Positions 10,545 to 18,600 of a stretch of DNA of 22,221 nt are shown here, in pieces (the first letter of the stretch is position 1; every line of letters begins with the position of its first letter). A program made the translations under genes and the position numbers. The stretch is from contig JADJPR010000014.1 in assembly GCA_016713135.1 (NCBI GenBank), positions 1-22,221 on the forward strand. Direction: 5' to 3'. The notes beneath the pieces were generated by a model that was not told the DNA's origin, did no database searches, and saw nothing but the letters and a program-made list of their open reading frames with translations. Source of the DNA: Rhodanobacteraceae bacterium. GTDB lineage: Bacteria; Pseudomonadota; Gammaproteobacteria; Xanthomonadales; SZUA-5.

Positions 10545-11188
10545 AGTCCAGGCTTTCGCTCGGCCTGCGCAGGTACCTGATCGCGGGCCTGCTGTTCTGG
10601 GTGCCTGCAGGCCTCACCTGGCTCACGTTCAAGTTCCTGCTCGATCTGGCCGACGGCCTGCTGACGCTGCTGCCCGACCGCCTCAAGCCCGACAACCTGC
10701 TGGGCTTCCATATCCCCGGCTTCGGCGCGCTGATCGCGCTGGTGGTGCTGGTGCTCACCGGCCTGCTGGTAGCCAACCTCGTCGGCCAGACGCTGGTGGT
10801 CTGGTGGGACGAGCTGATGAACCGCATCCCGCTGGTGCGCACCATCTACTCCGGCGTCAAGGGATTCACCGAGTCCCTGATGAAGAGCAAGGCGTCGTTC
10901 CGGCAGGTGGTCATGATCGAGTTCCCGCGCAAGGACGTCTGGACGATGGCCTTCGTCACGGCGACAAACCTGCCCGATTATTCCGGCCGGTATGGCGGCG
11001 AGCCGCAGATCTGCGTGTACGTGCCCACTACGCCCATTCCCACCACCGGCTACAACCTCATCGTGCGGCAATCCGAAGTCGTGCCCATCGACATGAGCGT
11101 CGATGATGCGATGAAGATGATCGTCACGCTGGGGGTGGTGGTGCCGCCTGGCACGCACGCGGGCGGACCAACCTCCACCACCACATGA
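10541..11188 (+). CDS. DUF502 family inner-membrane protein
   Basis: Conserved membrane protein of unknown function. GTG 10541 overlaps the fmdB-type stop by four bases. The product has 215 residues. Two hydrophobic helices lie near the N-terminus (YLIAGLLFWVPAGLTWLTFKFLL and ALIALVVLVLTGLLVANLV), separated by a polar loop. The DUF502 signatures follow: NRIPLVRTIYSGVKGFTESL, VVMIEFPRKDVWTMAFVT and VYVPTTPIPTTGYNLIV. The C-terminal half is probably a globular cytoplasmic domain. In many proteobacteria fmdB and DUF502 genes lie before aspS; here the next gene is a transaminase, joined by an ATGA overlap at 11185-11188. Confidence 0.9.
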   Translation: MKSRLSLGLRRYLIAGLLFWVPAGLTWLTFKFLLDLADGLLTLLPDRLKPDNLLGFHIPGFGALIALVVLVLTGLLVANLVGQTLVVWWDELMNRIPLVRTIYSGVKGFTESLMKSKASFRQVVMIEFPRKDVWTMAFVTATNLPDYSGRYGGEPQICVYVPTTPIPTTGYNLIVRQSEVVPIDMSVDDAMKMIVTLGVVVPPGTHAGGPTSTTT

Positions 11189-12540
11189 ACCCGGCGCTCG
11201 AAGCGCTCATCGCGCGCGAGCGACAGGCCTTCATTGCGGCAAGGCCACGAAGCGCGGCTTTCGCGCGCAACGCGGCGCGACATTTTCCCGGTGGCGTGCC
11301 GCTGCACTGGATGCGCGACTGGCCCACGCCGGTGCCACTCTATTTCCAGAACGCCCGCGATGCCGTCGTGACCGACGTGGACGGCCACGAGTACGTGGAT
11401 TTCTGCCTGGGTGACACCGGCGCGATGTTCGGTCACTCGCCCCCGGCCGTGGCGCGCGCCATCGCGGCGCAGGCGCCGCTGGGCCTGACCACCATGCTGC
11501 CCGATGCACGCGTCGCGGCGGTGGGCGAGGGGCTCGCTGGGCTATTCGGCCTGCCCTGGTGGCAGCTCACACAGACCGCCACCGATGCCAATCGCGCCGT
11601 GCTGCGCCAGGCGCGCATGGCCACCGGCCGGCCCCGAGTGCTGGTGTTCGATGGCTGCTACCACGGCACGGTCGATGAAACCATGGTGATCATGGGAGAG
11701 GACGGCGCCACGCTGCCGCGGCCGGGCCAGATCGGCCGCATCCATGATCCGGCCGACTCGACGGTGGTCGTGGAGTTCAACGACATCGCAGCGGTCGAGC
11801 GCGCGCTGGCGCGCGGGGACATCGCCTGCGTGCTCGCCGAGCCGGTGATGACCAATGCGGGCATGGTGCTGCCGCAGCCGGGATTCCTCGAAGCCCTGCG
11901 CGCGGCCTGCACGCGCCATGATGCTTTGCTGGCCATCGACGAAACCCACACGTTGTCATCCGGCCCAGGTGGTTACGCGCGCGCATGCGGGCTTGCCGCC
12001 GATTTCATCGTCTGCGGCAAGGCCATCGCCGGCGGCGTGCCCTGCGGCATCTACGGATACACCGATGCCGTGGCCGACCGGCTGCGCGCGGCAGACGCGC
12101 GCCGCGAGAGTGGCCATTCCGGCATCGGCACCACGCTCGCGGCGAATCCGCTGGCCATCGCGGCGCTGGCCGCAAGCCTGGCCCACCTGCACGTGCCGGA
12201 CATCTACCGGTCCATGGAAGCCCGGGCGCAGCAGCTGGCCGCCGGCATCGAGTCCGTCCTGCAGCGGCACCGCGTGGATTGGCAGGTATCGCGCGTGGGC
12301 GCGCGGCTGGAATTCGGCCCGGTGCCTGCGCCGCGCACGGGGCGGCAGAGCCTGCAGGCCATCGACCACGCGCTGGAAGGCGCCCTGCATCTGCATCTGC
12401 TCAACAGGGGCTTCCTGCTCACGCCCTTCCACAACATGATGCTGGCTTCGCCGGTCACCACGGAATCCCAGGTCGATGCCTTCCTCGCCACCTTTTCCGC
12501 GGCGCTCGACGAATTCGCGCCACTGATGCGTGCACCATGA
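11185..12540 (+). CDS. Class III PLP-dependent transaminase, glutamate-1-semialdehyde aminomutase-like
   Basis: Fold-type I aminotransferase of class III, 451 residues; the substrate is unknown. PLP signatures: VTDVDGHEYVDFCLGDTGAMFGHSPP near the N-terminus, LVFDGCYHGTVDE (153-165), VLAEPVMTNAG (216-226), IDETHT with Asp252 to pair with the PLP ring nitrogen, and CGKAIAGGVPCGIYG with Lys279 as the Schiff-base lysine. HFPGGVP and HSGIGTTLAANPLA resemble glutamate-1-semialdehyde aminomutase, but the usual GSEA phosphate-binding segment reads TATDAN, so it is not HemL itself. The gene overlaps DUF502 upstream and the glutamine synthetase-like gene downstream by four bases each. The partnership suggests amine or amino-acid catabolism (inference). 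Confidence 0.85.
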   Translation: MNPALEALIARERQAFIAARPRSAAFARNAARHFPGGVPLHWMRDWPTPVPLYFQNARDAVVTDVDGHEYVDFCLGDTGAMFGHSPPAVARAIAAQAPLGLTTMLPDARVAAVGEGLAGLFGLPWWQLTQTATDANRAVLRQARMATGRPRVLVFDGCYHGTVDETMVIMGEDGATLPRPGQIGRIHDPADSTVVVEFNDIAAVERALARGDIACVLAEPVMTNAGMVLPQPGFLEALRAACTRHDALLAIDETHTLSSGPGGYARACGLAADFIVCGKAIAGGVPCGIYGYTDAVADRLRAADARRESGHSGIGTTLAANPLAIAALAASLAHLHVPDIYRSMEARAQQLAAGIESVLQRHRVDWQVSRVGARLEFGPVPAPRTGRQSLQAIDHALEGALHLHLLNRGFLLTPFHNMMLASPVTTESQVDAFLATFSAALDEFAPLMRAP

Positions 12541-13904
12541 GCCAGGAGCTGCAGGATTTTCTCCACGAGCATCCGGACGTGGACGCGGTGCAGCTGCTGC
12601 TCACCGACCCTTCCGGCGTGATGCGAGGCAAGACGGTACGTCGCCATGAGCTCGCCGGGCTGTATCGCGATGGCCGCAACGTGGCCGGCTCCATCCTGGG
12701 GCTCGATGTCACCGGCGCCGACGTGGAAGCCACCGGGCTGGTGTGGGAAACCGGCGATGCGGACAAGCTCTGCCGCCCCGTGCCCGGCACGCTGCGCATC
12801 GCGCCGTGGCTCGAGCGCACCGGCCAGGTGATGCTGTCGATGCATGAGCTGGATGGCCGGCCCGCGCCGGCGGATCCGCGGCATGCATTGGCGCGCGCCG
12901 CGCAACGCGTCGCAGGCCTGGGGTATCGCGCCGTGTTCGCCTGCGAGCTGGAGTTCTACCTGCTGCGGCGGGGTGAACAAGGGCAGCTGCATCCGGCAGG
13001 CTCGGGCGCCGTGCCCCGCGGCCAGCGCGAGCAGATCGAGGCCTACAGCCTGTCGCGGCTCGATGCGCTCGCTCCGGTGTTCCGCGAAGTGCTCGATGCC
13101 GCCACCGCGCAGGGCCTGTCGGCGGGCACGGTGATGAGCGAGTACGCGCCGGGCCAGTTCGAGATCACGCTGCAGCATCGCGACGACGTGCTCGCGGCCG
13201 TGGACGAGGCCGTGCAGTTCAAGCGCCTGATCAAGGGCGTTGCCGCCCGGCACGGACTTGTCGCCAGCTTCATGGCCAAGCCCTTCACCGATCGCGCGGG
13301 TTCCGGCGCGCACCTGCACCTGAGTCTTGCGGACGGGCAGGGCCGCAATGCCTGCGCCAGCGATGATCCCGCCGGCACGATGCTGCTGCGCCAGGCCATC
13401 GCCGGCATGATGGCCACCGCCGGCGAATCCTTCCTGGTGTTCGCGCCGAACGGCAATTCATATCGCCGCTTCCAGCGCGAAAGCTACGCGCCCGTGGCGG
13501 TGAGCTGGGGCGTGAACAACCGCAGCGTCAGCCTGCGCATTCCCGCGGGGCCGCCGGCCTCGCGCCACGTGGAGCATCGCTTCAGCGGCGCCGACGTGAA
13601 TCTCTACGTCGCCGCGGCCACGGTGCTGGCTGCGGCGGCGCACGGCATCGAGCGCAAGCTCGATCCGGGTCCGCCGGTCGAAGGCAATGGATATGCCGCC
13701 TCGCCCGTGTCGATGGCGAGCGCGCCGGCGCTGCCGGCCACCTGGCACGAATCACTGGAACGGGCGCGCGCCTCGGCGTTCCTGCGCGAGGCGCTGGGCG
13801 AGGGCTTCCTGAAGGTGTTCCTCGCCATCAAGCAGCAGGAGTTGGCCCGTTTCGAATCCGAGGTGACTGAAACGGACCGCGCCTGGTATCTCGAGAAGAT
13901 GTGA
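12537..13904 (+). CDS. Glutamine synthetase family ligase (gamma-glutamylamine synthetase-like)
   Basis: ATP-dependent ligase of the glutamine synthetase fold, 455 residues. Catalytic-domain signatures: FACELEFYL (metal Glu137/Glu139), SEYAPGQFEITL (Glu202, Glu209), SGAHLHLSL (256-264, metal His), NGNSYRRF (305-312), NNRSVSLRIP with Arg334, and EHRFSGADVNLYVAAA. The N-terminal beta-grasp part begins VDAVQLLLTDPSGVMRGKTV. The short length and the sequence style point to the PuuA/GlnA-like group that glutamylates putrescine, ethanolamine or other amines, rather than to the nitrogen-assimilating GlnA; the C-terminal adenylylation Tyr motif of GlnA was not seen. ATG 12537 overlaps the transaminase stop (ATGA). 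Substrate unknown, so no symbol is given. Confidence 0.87.
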   Translation: MSQELQDFLHEHPDVDAVQLLLTDPSGVMRGKTVRRHELAGLYRDGRNVAGSILGLDVTGADVEATGLVWETGDADKLCRPVPGTLRIAPWLERTGQVMLSMHELDGRPAPADPRHALARAAQRVAGLGYRAVFACELEFYLLRRGEQGQLHPAGSGAVPRGQREQIEAYSLSRLDALAPVFREVLDAATAQGLSAGTVMSEYAPGQFEITLQHRDDVLAAVDEAVQFKRLIKGVAARHGLVASFMAKPFTDRAGSGAHLHLSLADGQGRNACASDDPAGTMLLRQAIAGMMATAGESFLVFAPNGNSYRRFQRESYAPVAVSWGVNNRSVSLRIPAGPPASRHVEHRFSGADVNLYVAAATVLAAAAHGIERKLDPGPPVEGNGYAASPVSMASAPALPATWHESLERARASAFLREALGEGFLKVFLAIKQQELARFESEVTETDRAWYLEKM

Positions 13905-13922
13905 GGGCGGCCGTCGCCGCCC
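13905..13922. terminator. Bidirectional GC hairpin between convergent genes
   Basis: GGGCGGC-CGTC-GCCGCCC, a perfect 7-bp stem with a 4-base loop, begins at the base after the glutamine synthetase-like stop and ends four bases before the reverse-strand aldehyde dehydrogenase stop (13926-13928). Its position between convergent genes fits a shared terminator. There is no clear T-run on either side, so efficiency is doubtful. Confidence 0.5.
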
Positions 13923-13925
13923 GCC

Positions 13926-15372
13926 TCACTTCGCGATGTTGATGACCTTCAGCTGCGTGAATTCCTCCAGGCCCTGCTGACCCAGCTCCACGCCGAAGCC
14001 AGACTGCTTCGTGCCGCCATAGGGAATCGTCGGCGGCAGGTCGAGGTGCTTGTTGATCCACACCGTGCCGGTGTTGAGGCGCTTGGCCACTTCCACCGCG
14101 CGCTCGGTGCTCGCCGACCAGACCGTGCCGCCGAGGCCATATTCCGAGGCATTGGCGCGCTCGATCACCTCGTCGAGCGATGAGTACTTCAGTACCGGCA
14201 TCACCGGTCCGAACTGCTCCTCGCACACCAGCCGCGCGCTGTCCGGGCAGGCCGCTGACCACCGTGGGGTGGATGAAGAAGCCCTTGCCCTGGTGCGGCT
14301 TGCCGCCGGCGATCACCTTGCCCTGCGCGCGCGCGTCCTCGATGATGGCCTGCACCTTCTCGAACTGCATGCGGTTCTGCACGGGGCCGAACATCACACC
14401 TTCATCGAGGCCATTGCCCACCGCGGCGCCTTCGGCGATCTTCGCCAGCTCCGCGCACACGGCGTCATAGATCTTCTCCGGCACGTAGACGCGCTTGGCG
14501 GCAAGGCACACCTGGCCGGAGTTCACCATCGCGGCGAAGAACAGCTTGGGCGCGATCTCCTGCGGATTCACGTCGTCGAGCACGATGGCCGCGTCGTTGC
14601 CGCCCAGCTCCAGCGTCAGGCGCTTGAGCGTGGTGGCGGCGCTGGCCATCACCTTGCGGCCGGTGGCCGTGGAGCCGGTGAAGGCGATCTTGGCCACATC
14701 CGGGTGGCTGGTGAGCACGCCGCCCAGGTCGTTGACGTCCGCGATCACGTTGACTACGCCTGCCGGGAAGATGCCGGCGCACAGCTCGCCCACCTTCAGC
14801 GTGGCCAGCGGCGTGGTGGGCGCGGGCTTCACTACCACCGTGTTGCCGGCCAGCAGCGCCGGCGCGAGCTTGGTCACCATCATGATCACCGGGAAATTCC
14901 ACGGCGTGATGGCGGCCACGACGCCCAGCGGCAGTCGCTGCGCGATCACCTTCGACTGCGCGTCATCGACCAGCACCTTGTCGGTGAGGCTCATCGCCGC
15001 GAAGCCGCGGATGTTGCCCGCCGCCACGGTGAGCTCGAACATGGCGCCGCCCAGTGGCTTGCCCTGCTCCTGCGTGAGGATGCGCGCCAGTTCCGGCATG
15101 TGCGCCTCGATGGCGTCAGCCAGCTTGTTCAGCAGCGCCGCGCGTTCGGCCAGCGGCTTTGCCGACCAGGCCGGGAAGGCCGCCTTGGCCGCGGCCACCG
15201 CCTGGTTGGCCTGTGCCACGTCGGCGCGCGGGCAGCTCGCCAGCACGGTCTCGGTGGCCGGGTTGATGACGTCGAAGGTCGAGGCACCGGGCACCAGCTT
15301 GCCGCCGATGAGCAGCTGGAAATTGCCGACCACGTTGGAACCTGTTGCTCCGGGTTTGAGTTGTGCGTTCAT
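13926..15372 (-). CDS. NAD(P)-dependent aldehyde dehydrogenase, one frameshift near its 3' end
   Basis: Oxidises an aldehyde to the carboxylic acid with NAD(P)+. ALDH superfamily signatures: PWNFPVIM with Asn159, FTGSTATGRKVM (nucleotide binding), LTLELGGND with general base Glu255, and NSGQVCLAAKR with catalytic Cys289. The C-terminal part is EEQFGPVMPVLKY, LGGTVWS, WINKH and PYGGTKQSGFG. One extra base in the GGG run at about 14245-14247 moves the frame, between HPTVVSGLP and the segment reading DSARLVCEEQFGPV. Repaired length is 481 residues, normal for the family. ATG 15372 has AGGAG upstream. It lies 23 bases after the sulfatase gene on the same strand, so it is probably the last gene of the TetR-sulfatase operon. 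Substrate unknown; its context suggests an aromatic or other cleavage-product aldehyde. Confidence 0.88.
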
Positions 15373-15395
15373 CGTGAGTGCTCCTGCAGAAGAAT

Positions 15396-16817
15396 TCAGT
15401 ACCGATCGACAGCCGTGTTGGGGTGACTGTAGCTCTCGGCCGGGTAGGGCAGCATTGTTGCATTCCAGGCATTCCATTGCTGTTTCATCGCGGCAAATCT
15501 CGCCGGCTCGCGCAGCGCCAGGTTGGCCCGTTCGCGCTCATCAGCCGCCAGGTTGAACAGCTGCTCGTTCTTGCCGATCTTCAGGTATTTCCAGTCGCCG
15601 TCGCGCAGCGCCGCCTGCGCGGCGGCTTTGTAGCGCCAGTACAGCGTGCGGGATGCGGGGGCGCCCCGGCCGGTCACGACATCGATGAGGTTCATGCCGT
15701 CGCTGGGATACGCCGGATCCGGCGCGGCGCCCGCCGCGGCCAGCAGCGTCGGCACCCAGTCCATCGAGATGTTCACCTGCTCGCTGCGGCTGCCGGCTGC
15801 CACGCGCGCCGGCCAGCGCAGGAAGAATGGCACGCGGATGCCGCCTTCCAGCAGTTCGCTCTTCTGGCCCACGAACGGCCAGGTGTCGGAGAAGCGCTCG
15901 CCGCCGTTGTCGCTGGTGAAGATGACGATGGTGTTGTCGGCCACGCCCGCGGCGTCGAGCGCCGCCAGCACCTCGCCCACGCCACGATCCATCGACAGCA
16001 CCATGCGTTTGTAGGTCTCGAGGTTGCCGCCGTCGCGGTGCTGGATATCCTTGATGGTGGCGGCCAGCGCCTCGTCTTCCGGCCCTTCCCACGGCCAGTG
16101 CGGCGCGGTGTAGTGCAGGCTCATGAAGAACGGCCGCCTGTCTGCGCGGAACTGCGAGATCTCGCGCACCGCGCGCCGTGAAAACAGGTCCGTCAGGTAG
16201 CCCTGGTCGCCCGATGGCGCCTTGCCCTCGTGCAGGTTGTTCGCGCCGCCTGGATGGTGGGCCTGCGAGTGACGGAAATAGTCGGCCGCGCCTGGATGGA
16301 TGCCGTAGAAGTTCTCGTACCCGCTCTGCAGCGGACCGAATGCCGACGAGATGCCCAGGTGCCATTTGCCGACCAGGGTCGTGCGGTATCCCTGGCGGCG
16401 CAGCAGCGACGGCAGCGTCGGGTGCGATGGCGCCAGTCCCAGCACGTCGCTTGGCGCGGCCAGCGGTTCTTCCAGGCCCACGCGCAGCCGGTATTGGTAA
16501 CGCCCGGTGATCAACCCGGTGCGCGTGGCCGAGCACACCGCGGAGTTGGAGTACGACTGCCGCAGGAACAGGCCCTCGCGCGCGATGCGGTCGATGTGGG
16601 GGGTGAGGAATGCGCGCTGCCCCGTGAAGCTCAGGTCGGCAAAACCCAGGTCATCGGCCATGATCCACACGATGTTCGGTCGCGCGGGGTCGGCCGCGGC
16701 GGCATGCGCCCTTGAAGCGCCGGGCGCGCCAGCGAATCCGGCCGCAAGGCCCGCGGCCGTGCCGCCGAGCAGGATCTGCCTGCGCGACCAGTATCGATAG
16801 GGTTCGTCACGACTCAT
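15396..16817 (-). CDS. Type I (formylglycine) sulfatase with Tat signal peptide
   Basis: Hydrolyses a sulfate ester; exported to the periplasm. The N-terminus carries a twin-arginine signal, SRRQILLGGTAAGLAAG (11-27), with a probable cleavage after AHA. Sulfatase signatures: IVWIMADDLGFADL with metal-binding Asp55/Asp56, the C-x-A-x-R modification site CSATR (Cys95 becomes formylglycine), GRYQYR, VGKWHLG with Lys151/His153, LHYTAPHWP, and FTSDNGG with Asp303/Asn304. Length 473 fits arylsulfatase A/GalNAc-6-sulfatase-like enzymes. ATG 16817 has GGGGA eight bases upstream. It lies 20 bases after the TetR gene and 23 before the aldehyde dehydrogenase, so a three-gene operon is likely. No formylglycine-generating enzyme is seen in this window. 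Substrate unknown. Confidence 0.92.
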   Translation of the reverse strand: MSRDEPYRYWSRRQILLGGTAAGLAAGFAGAPGASRAHAAAADPARPNIVWIMADDLGFADLSFTGQRAFLTPHIDRIAREGLFLRQSYSNSAVCSATRTGLITGRYQYRLRVGLEEPLAAPSDVLGLAPSHPTLPSLLRRQGYRTTLVGKWHLGISSAFGPLQSGYENFYGIHPGAADYFRHSQAHHPGGANNLHEGKAPSGDQGYLTDLFSRRAVREISQFRADRRPFFMSLHYTAPHWPWEGPEDEALAATIKDIQHRDGGNLETYKRMVLSMDRGVGEVLAALDAAGVADNTIVIFTSDNGGERFSDTWPFVGQKSELLEGGIRVPFFLRWPARVAAGSRSEQVNISMDWVPTLLAAAGAAPDPAYPSDGMNLIDVVTGRGAPASRTLYWRYKAAAQAALRDGDWKYLKIGKNEQLFNLAADERERANLALREPARFAAMKQQWNAWNATMLPYPAESYSHPNTAVDRY

Positions 16818-16837
16818 CTTTCAGTCCCCTCTGCACG

Positions 16838-17488
16838 TCATCCAGCCTGCTGCAATGTGCCGAGTGCCATCCGGATCAGCTCTGCATGCACGTTCTGGCT
16901 CAGTTGATCCTGCGGGATTCCCGGTGAAGGGAACAGTCCCATCCTTGCCAGTGGCTGCAGCTGGATATTCGAGGCTTCCGCCAGCAGGCGCAGTCTAACC
17001 AGCAACTGGTCGCCGGTCAGATGCGGCGTGAGCGGTGCGATCAGCCGCGCCGTCTCGTTCACGCTTTCGTTGATGCGCGCGACGCCGCGACGGCGCTGCG
17101 CGGCGCCCAGCAGCGGCAAGACCTCGCGGATCACCTTGCGCGCGGATCCCTCGTGATGGACGGACCTGGTCGACCACAACGGATCCAGGTAGGCGCGCAC
17201 CAGCGCCTCCAGCCGGGTTTCCCTGCCCCGCGCCTTCCCGGCGGCCGCCAGCTGGACATCGCGCAGGTCGCAGATGGCATCGACATTGCGCTCGAGCAGC
17301 TGCTGCAGCAGCGCGTCGAGCCCGCCGAAATGATAGGAGATCAGCGCGGAGTTGACGCCCGACTGCGTGGCGATGCGCCGGATCGAGATCGAGTGAGACC
17401 CCTGCTCCAGCAGTATCTGCTCGGTAGCCGATAAGAGCCGATCTGCGGTCTCCCGCTGGCGGGTGTCCCGTTGTTGCACTGCAGACAC
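16838..17488 (-). CDS. TetR-family transcriptional regulator
   Basis: 216-residue DNA-binding regulator. The N-terminal helix-turn-helix is typical: ADRLLSATEQILLEQG, then SIRRIATQSGVNSALISYHFGGLDALLQQLL (about 33-65). The C-terminal ligand domain is not recognisable in detail. GTG 17488 is used because it directly precedes the family-like start. GGGGAAATGATTC lies before it, and the nearby ATG at 17495 is out of frame. It heads the leftward operon with the sulfatase and aldehyde dehydrogenase. A perfect inverted repeat inside its own predicted promoter suggests autorepression, probably relieved by a metabolite of the sulfatase/dehydrogenase pathway (inference). Confidence 0.92.
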   Translation of the reverse strand: MSAVQQRDTRQRETADRLLSATEQILLEQGSHSISIRRIATQSGVNSALISYHFGGLDALLQQLLERNVDAICDLRDVQLAAAGKARGRETRLEALVRAYLDPLWSTRSVHHEGSARKVIREVLPLLGAAQRRRGVARINESVNETARLIAPLTPHLTGDQLLVRLRLLAEASNIQLQPLARMGLFPSPGIPQDQLSQNVHAELIRMALGTLQQAG

Positions 17489-17522
17489 GAATCATTTCCC
17501 CTTGCATCTGACTGCGAACCGC

Positions 17523-17551
17523 ATTTTAATCGAGTGATTAACAAACGTCAC
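17523..17551 (-). promoter_or_regulatory. Predicted sigma-70 promoter of the TetR-sulfatase-ALDH operon
   Basis: On the reverse strand GTGACG (17551 to 17546) and TAAAAT (17528 to 17523) are separated by exactly 17 bases. They match the -35 (TTGACA) and -10 (TATAAT) consensus at four and five of six positions. The TetR GTG at 17488 lies 34 bases after the -10 box, a normal leader length. The TetR-type inverted repeat fills the spacer. Confidence 0.55.
17526..17541. repeat. Perfect inverted repeat, candidate TetR operator
   Basis: TTAATC-GAGT-GATTAA has perfect 6-bp arms and a 4-base centre. It is A+T-rich in an otherwise very GC-rich window. It lies between the divergent TetR and AraC genes and overlaps the -10 end of the predicted TetR promoter, the usual place for a TetR-family operator. 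It may also affect the AraC gene, whose start is 49 bases further right. Confidence 0.55.
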
Positions 17552-17589
17552 CAACATGTGCGGTCAACCGTCAGGGGTGGGGGGTAGCT

Positions 17590-18504
17590 GTGCTGAACAC
17601 GGATCACCAGGCACGGGGCGCATTCCGGCGTCGCAGTTTTTCCGAAAGTCCGCAGGCCTGCGCTGCGGATCAGGCCGGCGGAACGCTCGACAGTGCCGAC
17701 GTCGGCCAGATGAAGATCGGGCACTTCACCGCGCACAGGTCGTGCGTCGTCCGCCACCCCTTTGCCATGTCGGGAGACACCCCCGGCTACCTGATGATCG
17801 CCGTGCAGAAACGCGGCCAGTGCGATTTCGAGCAGCAGGGTCGGACGATGCGGCTGCCCGCCGGTTCATGGGGCTTGTGTGACGCGCCCAGGCCCTGGGT
17901 CTCGCGGCATACGGCCGGCGGCGAGCAGGTGCATTTCCTGATTCCGCGCGAGCAGGTCCGGCTGGGCATCGACCCGCGGTTCGCCATCGGCCGGACATTC
18001 ACCGGCGCGTCGCGGGTGGCCGCACTGATGTGCCAGACGATCGACTCGCTGTTCGACGAGTTGCCCAACCTCGGCGCGCGCCAGGCCGAGGAACTCGGGG
18101 ACATCGTGCTGCGGCTGTTCCACATCGCGGTGAACGAGAAGATCGCGCAACCCGCGGGCGCCACGCCCCACGAGGACATGCGCGACCGCATCCGCAATTA
18201 CGCCGAAAGCCGGCTGCGCGATCCGCGACTGTCGCTGGACCAGATTGCGGCGGGCCTGAACTGCACGAAGCGGTATCTGCACATGGTTTTCGCATCCGAG
18301 TCGCAGACGCTGAACCAGTACATCTGGACGCGTCGGCTCGAACGCAGTCGCCAGGAGCTGGAAAACCCCGCGTTGCGCGACCGGACCATCACCGAGATCG
18401 CGCTGACCTGGGGTTTCAGCAACGTGTCCCATTTCAGCCGCGCGTTTCGCGACCGCTACGAATGCTCGCCGCGCGATGTGCGCGAGGGCAGATCCTCGGG
18501 CTGA
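17590..18504 (+). CDS. AraC-family transcriptional regulator with FeaR-like sensor half
   Basis: 304-residue activator-type regulator. The N-terminal half (about 40-190) resembles the AraC-binding-like domain of FeaR-type proteins: VVRHPFAMSGDTPGYLMIAVQKRGQC, FEQQGRTMRLPAGSWGLCDAPRPW. The C-terminal double helix-turn-helix is clear: LSLDQIAAGLNCTKRYLHMVF, YIWTRRLERSRQEL, ITEIALTWGFSNVSHFSRAFRDRYECSPRDVR (about 215-298). GTG 17590 is preceded by a GGGGGG-TAG purine run acting as ribosome site. It is divergent from the TetR gene with a shared 101-base spacer and precedes the exported protein/DUF6152/oxygenase genes by 96 bases. It may activate them. FeaR-type regulators often sense aromatic amines, aldehydes or acids (family knowledge). 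Confidence 0.92.
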   Translation: MLNTDHQARGAFRRRSFSESPQACAADQAGGTLDSADVGQMKIGHFTAHRSCVVRHPFAMSGDTPGYLMIAVQKRGQCDFEQQGRTMRLPAGSWGLCDAPRPWVSRHTAGGEQVHFLIPREQVRLGIDPRFAIGRTFTGASRVAALMCQTIDSLFDELPNLGARQAEELGDIVLRLFHIAVNEKIAQPAGATPHEDMRDRIRNYAESRLRDPRLSLDQIAAGLNCTKRYLHMVFASESQTLNQYIWTRRLERSRQELENPALRDRTITEIALTWGFSNVSHFSRAFRDRYECSPRDVREGRSSG

Positions 18505-18600
18505 GTGCCGGGCCCGATACCCCGGGTTCTCCGGCATGCAAGCGCTACTTCGCTCTCGGAAAAGCGGCGGCGCCCTCGATCCAGTGAAATCCTCGAAGCC

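Noticed and set aside
14050..15426. Forward open frame (about 458 codons) opposite the aldehyde dehydrogenase
   Set aside because: The reverse strand encodes a full set of ALDH motifs; the forward translation is Arg/His/Ala-rich with no recognisable domain.
18505..18600. N-terminal extension of the exported protein from GTG 18505
   Set aside because: The extension has no similarity and would bury the signal peptide that starts naturally at ATG 18601. I saw no clear hairpin terminator or promoter in this gap.
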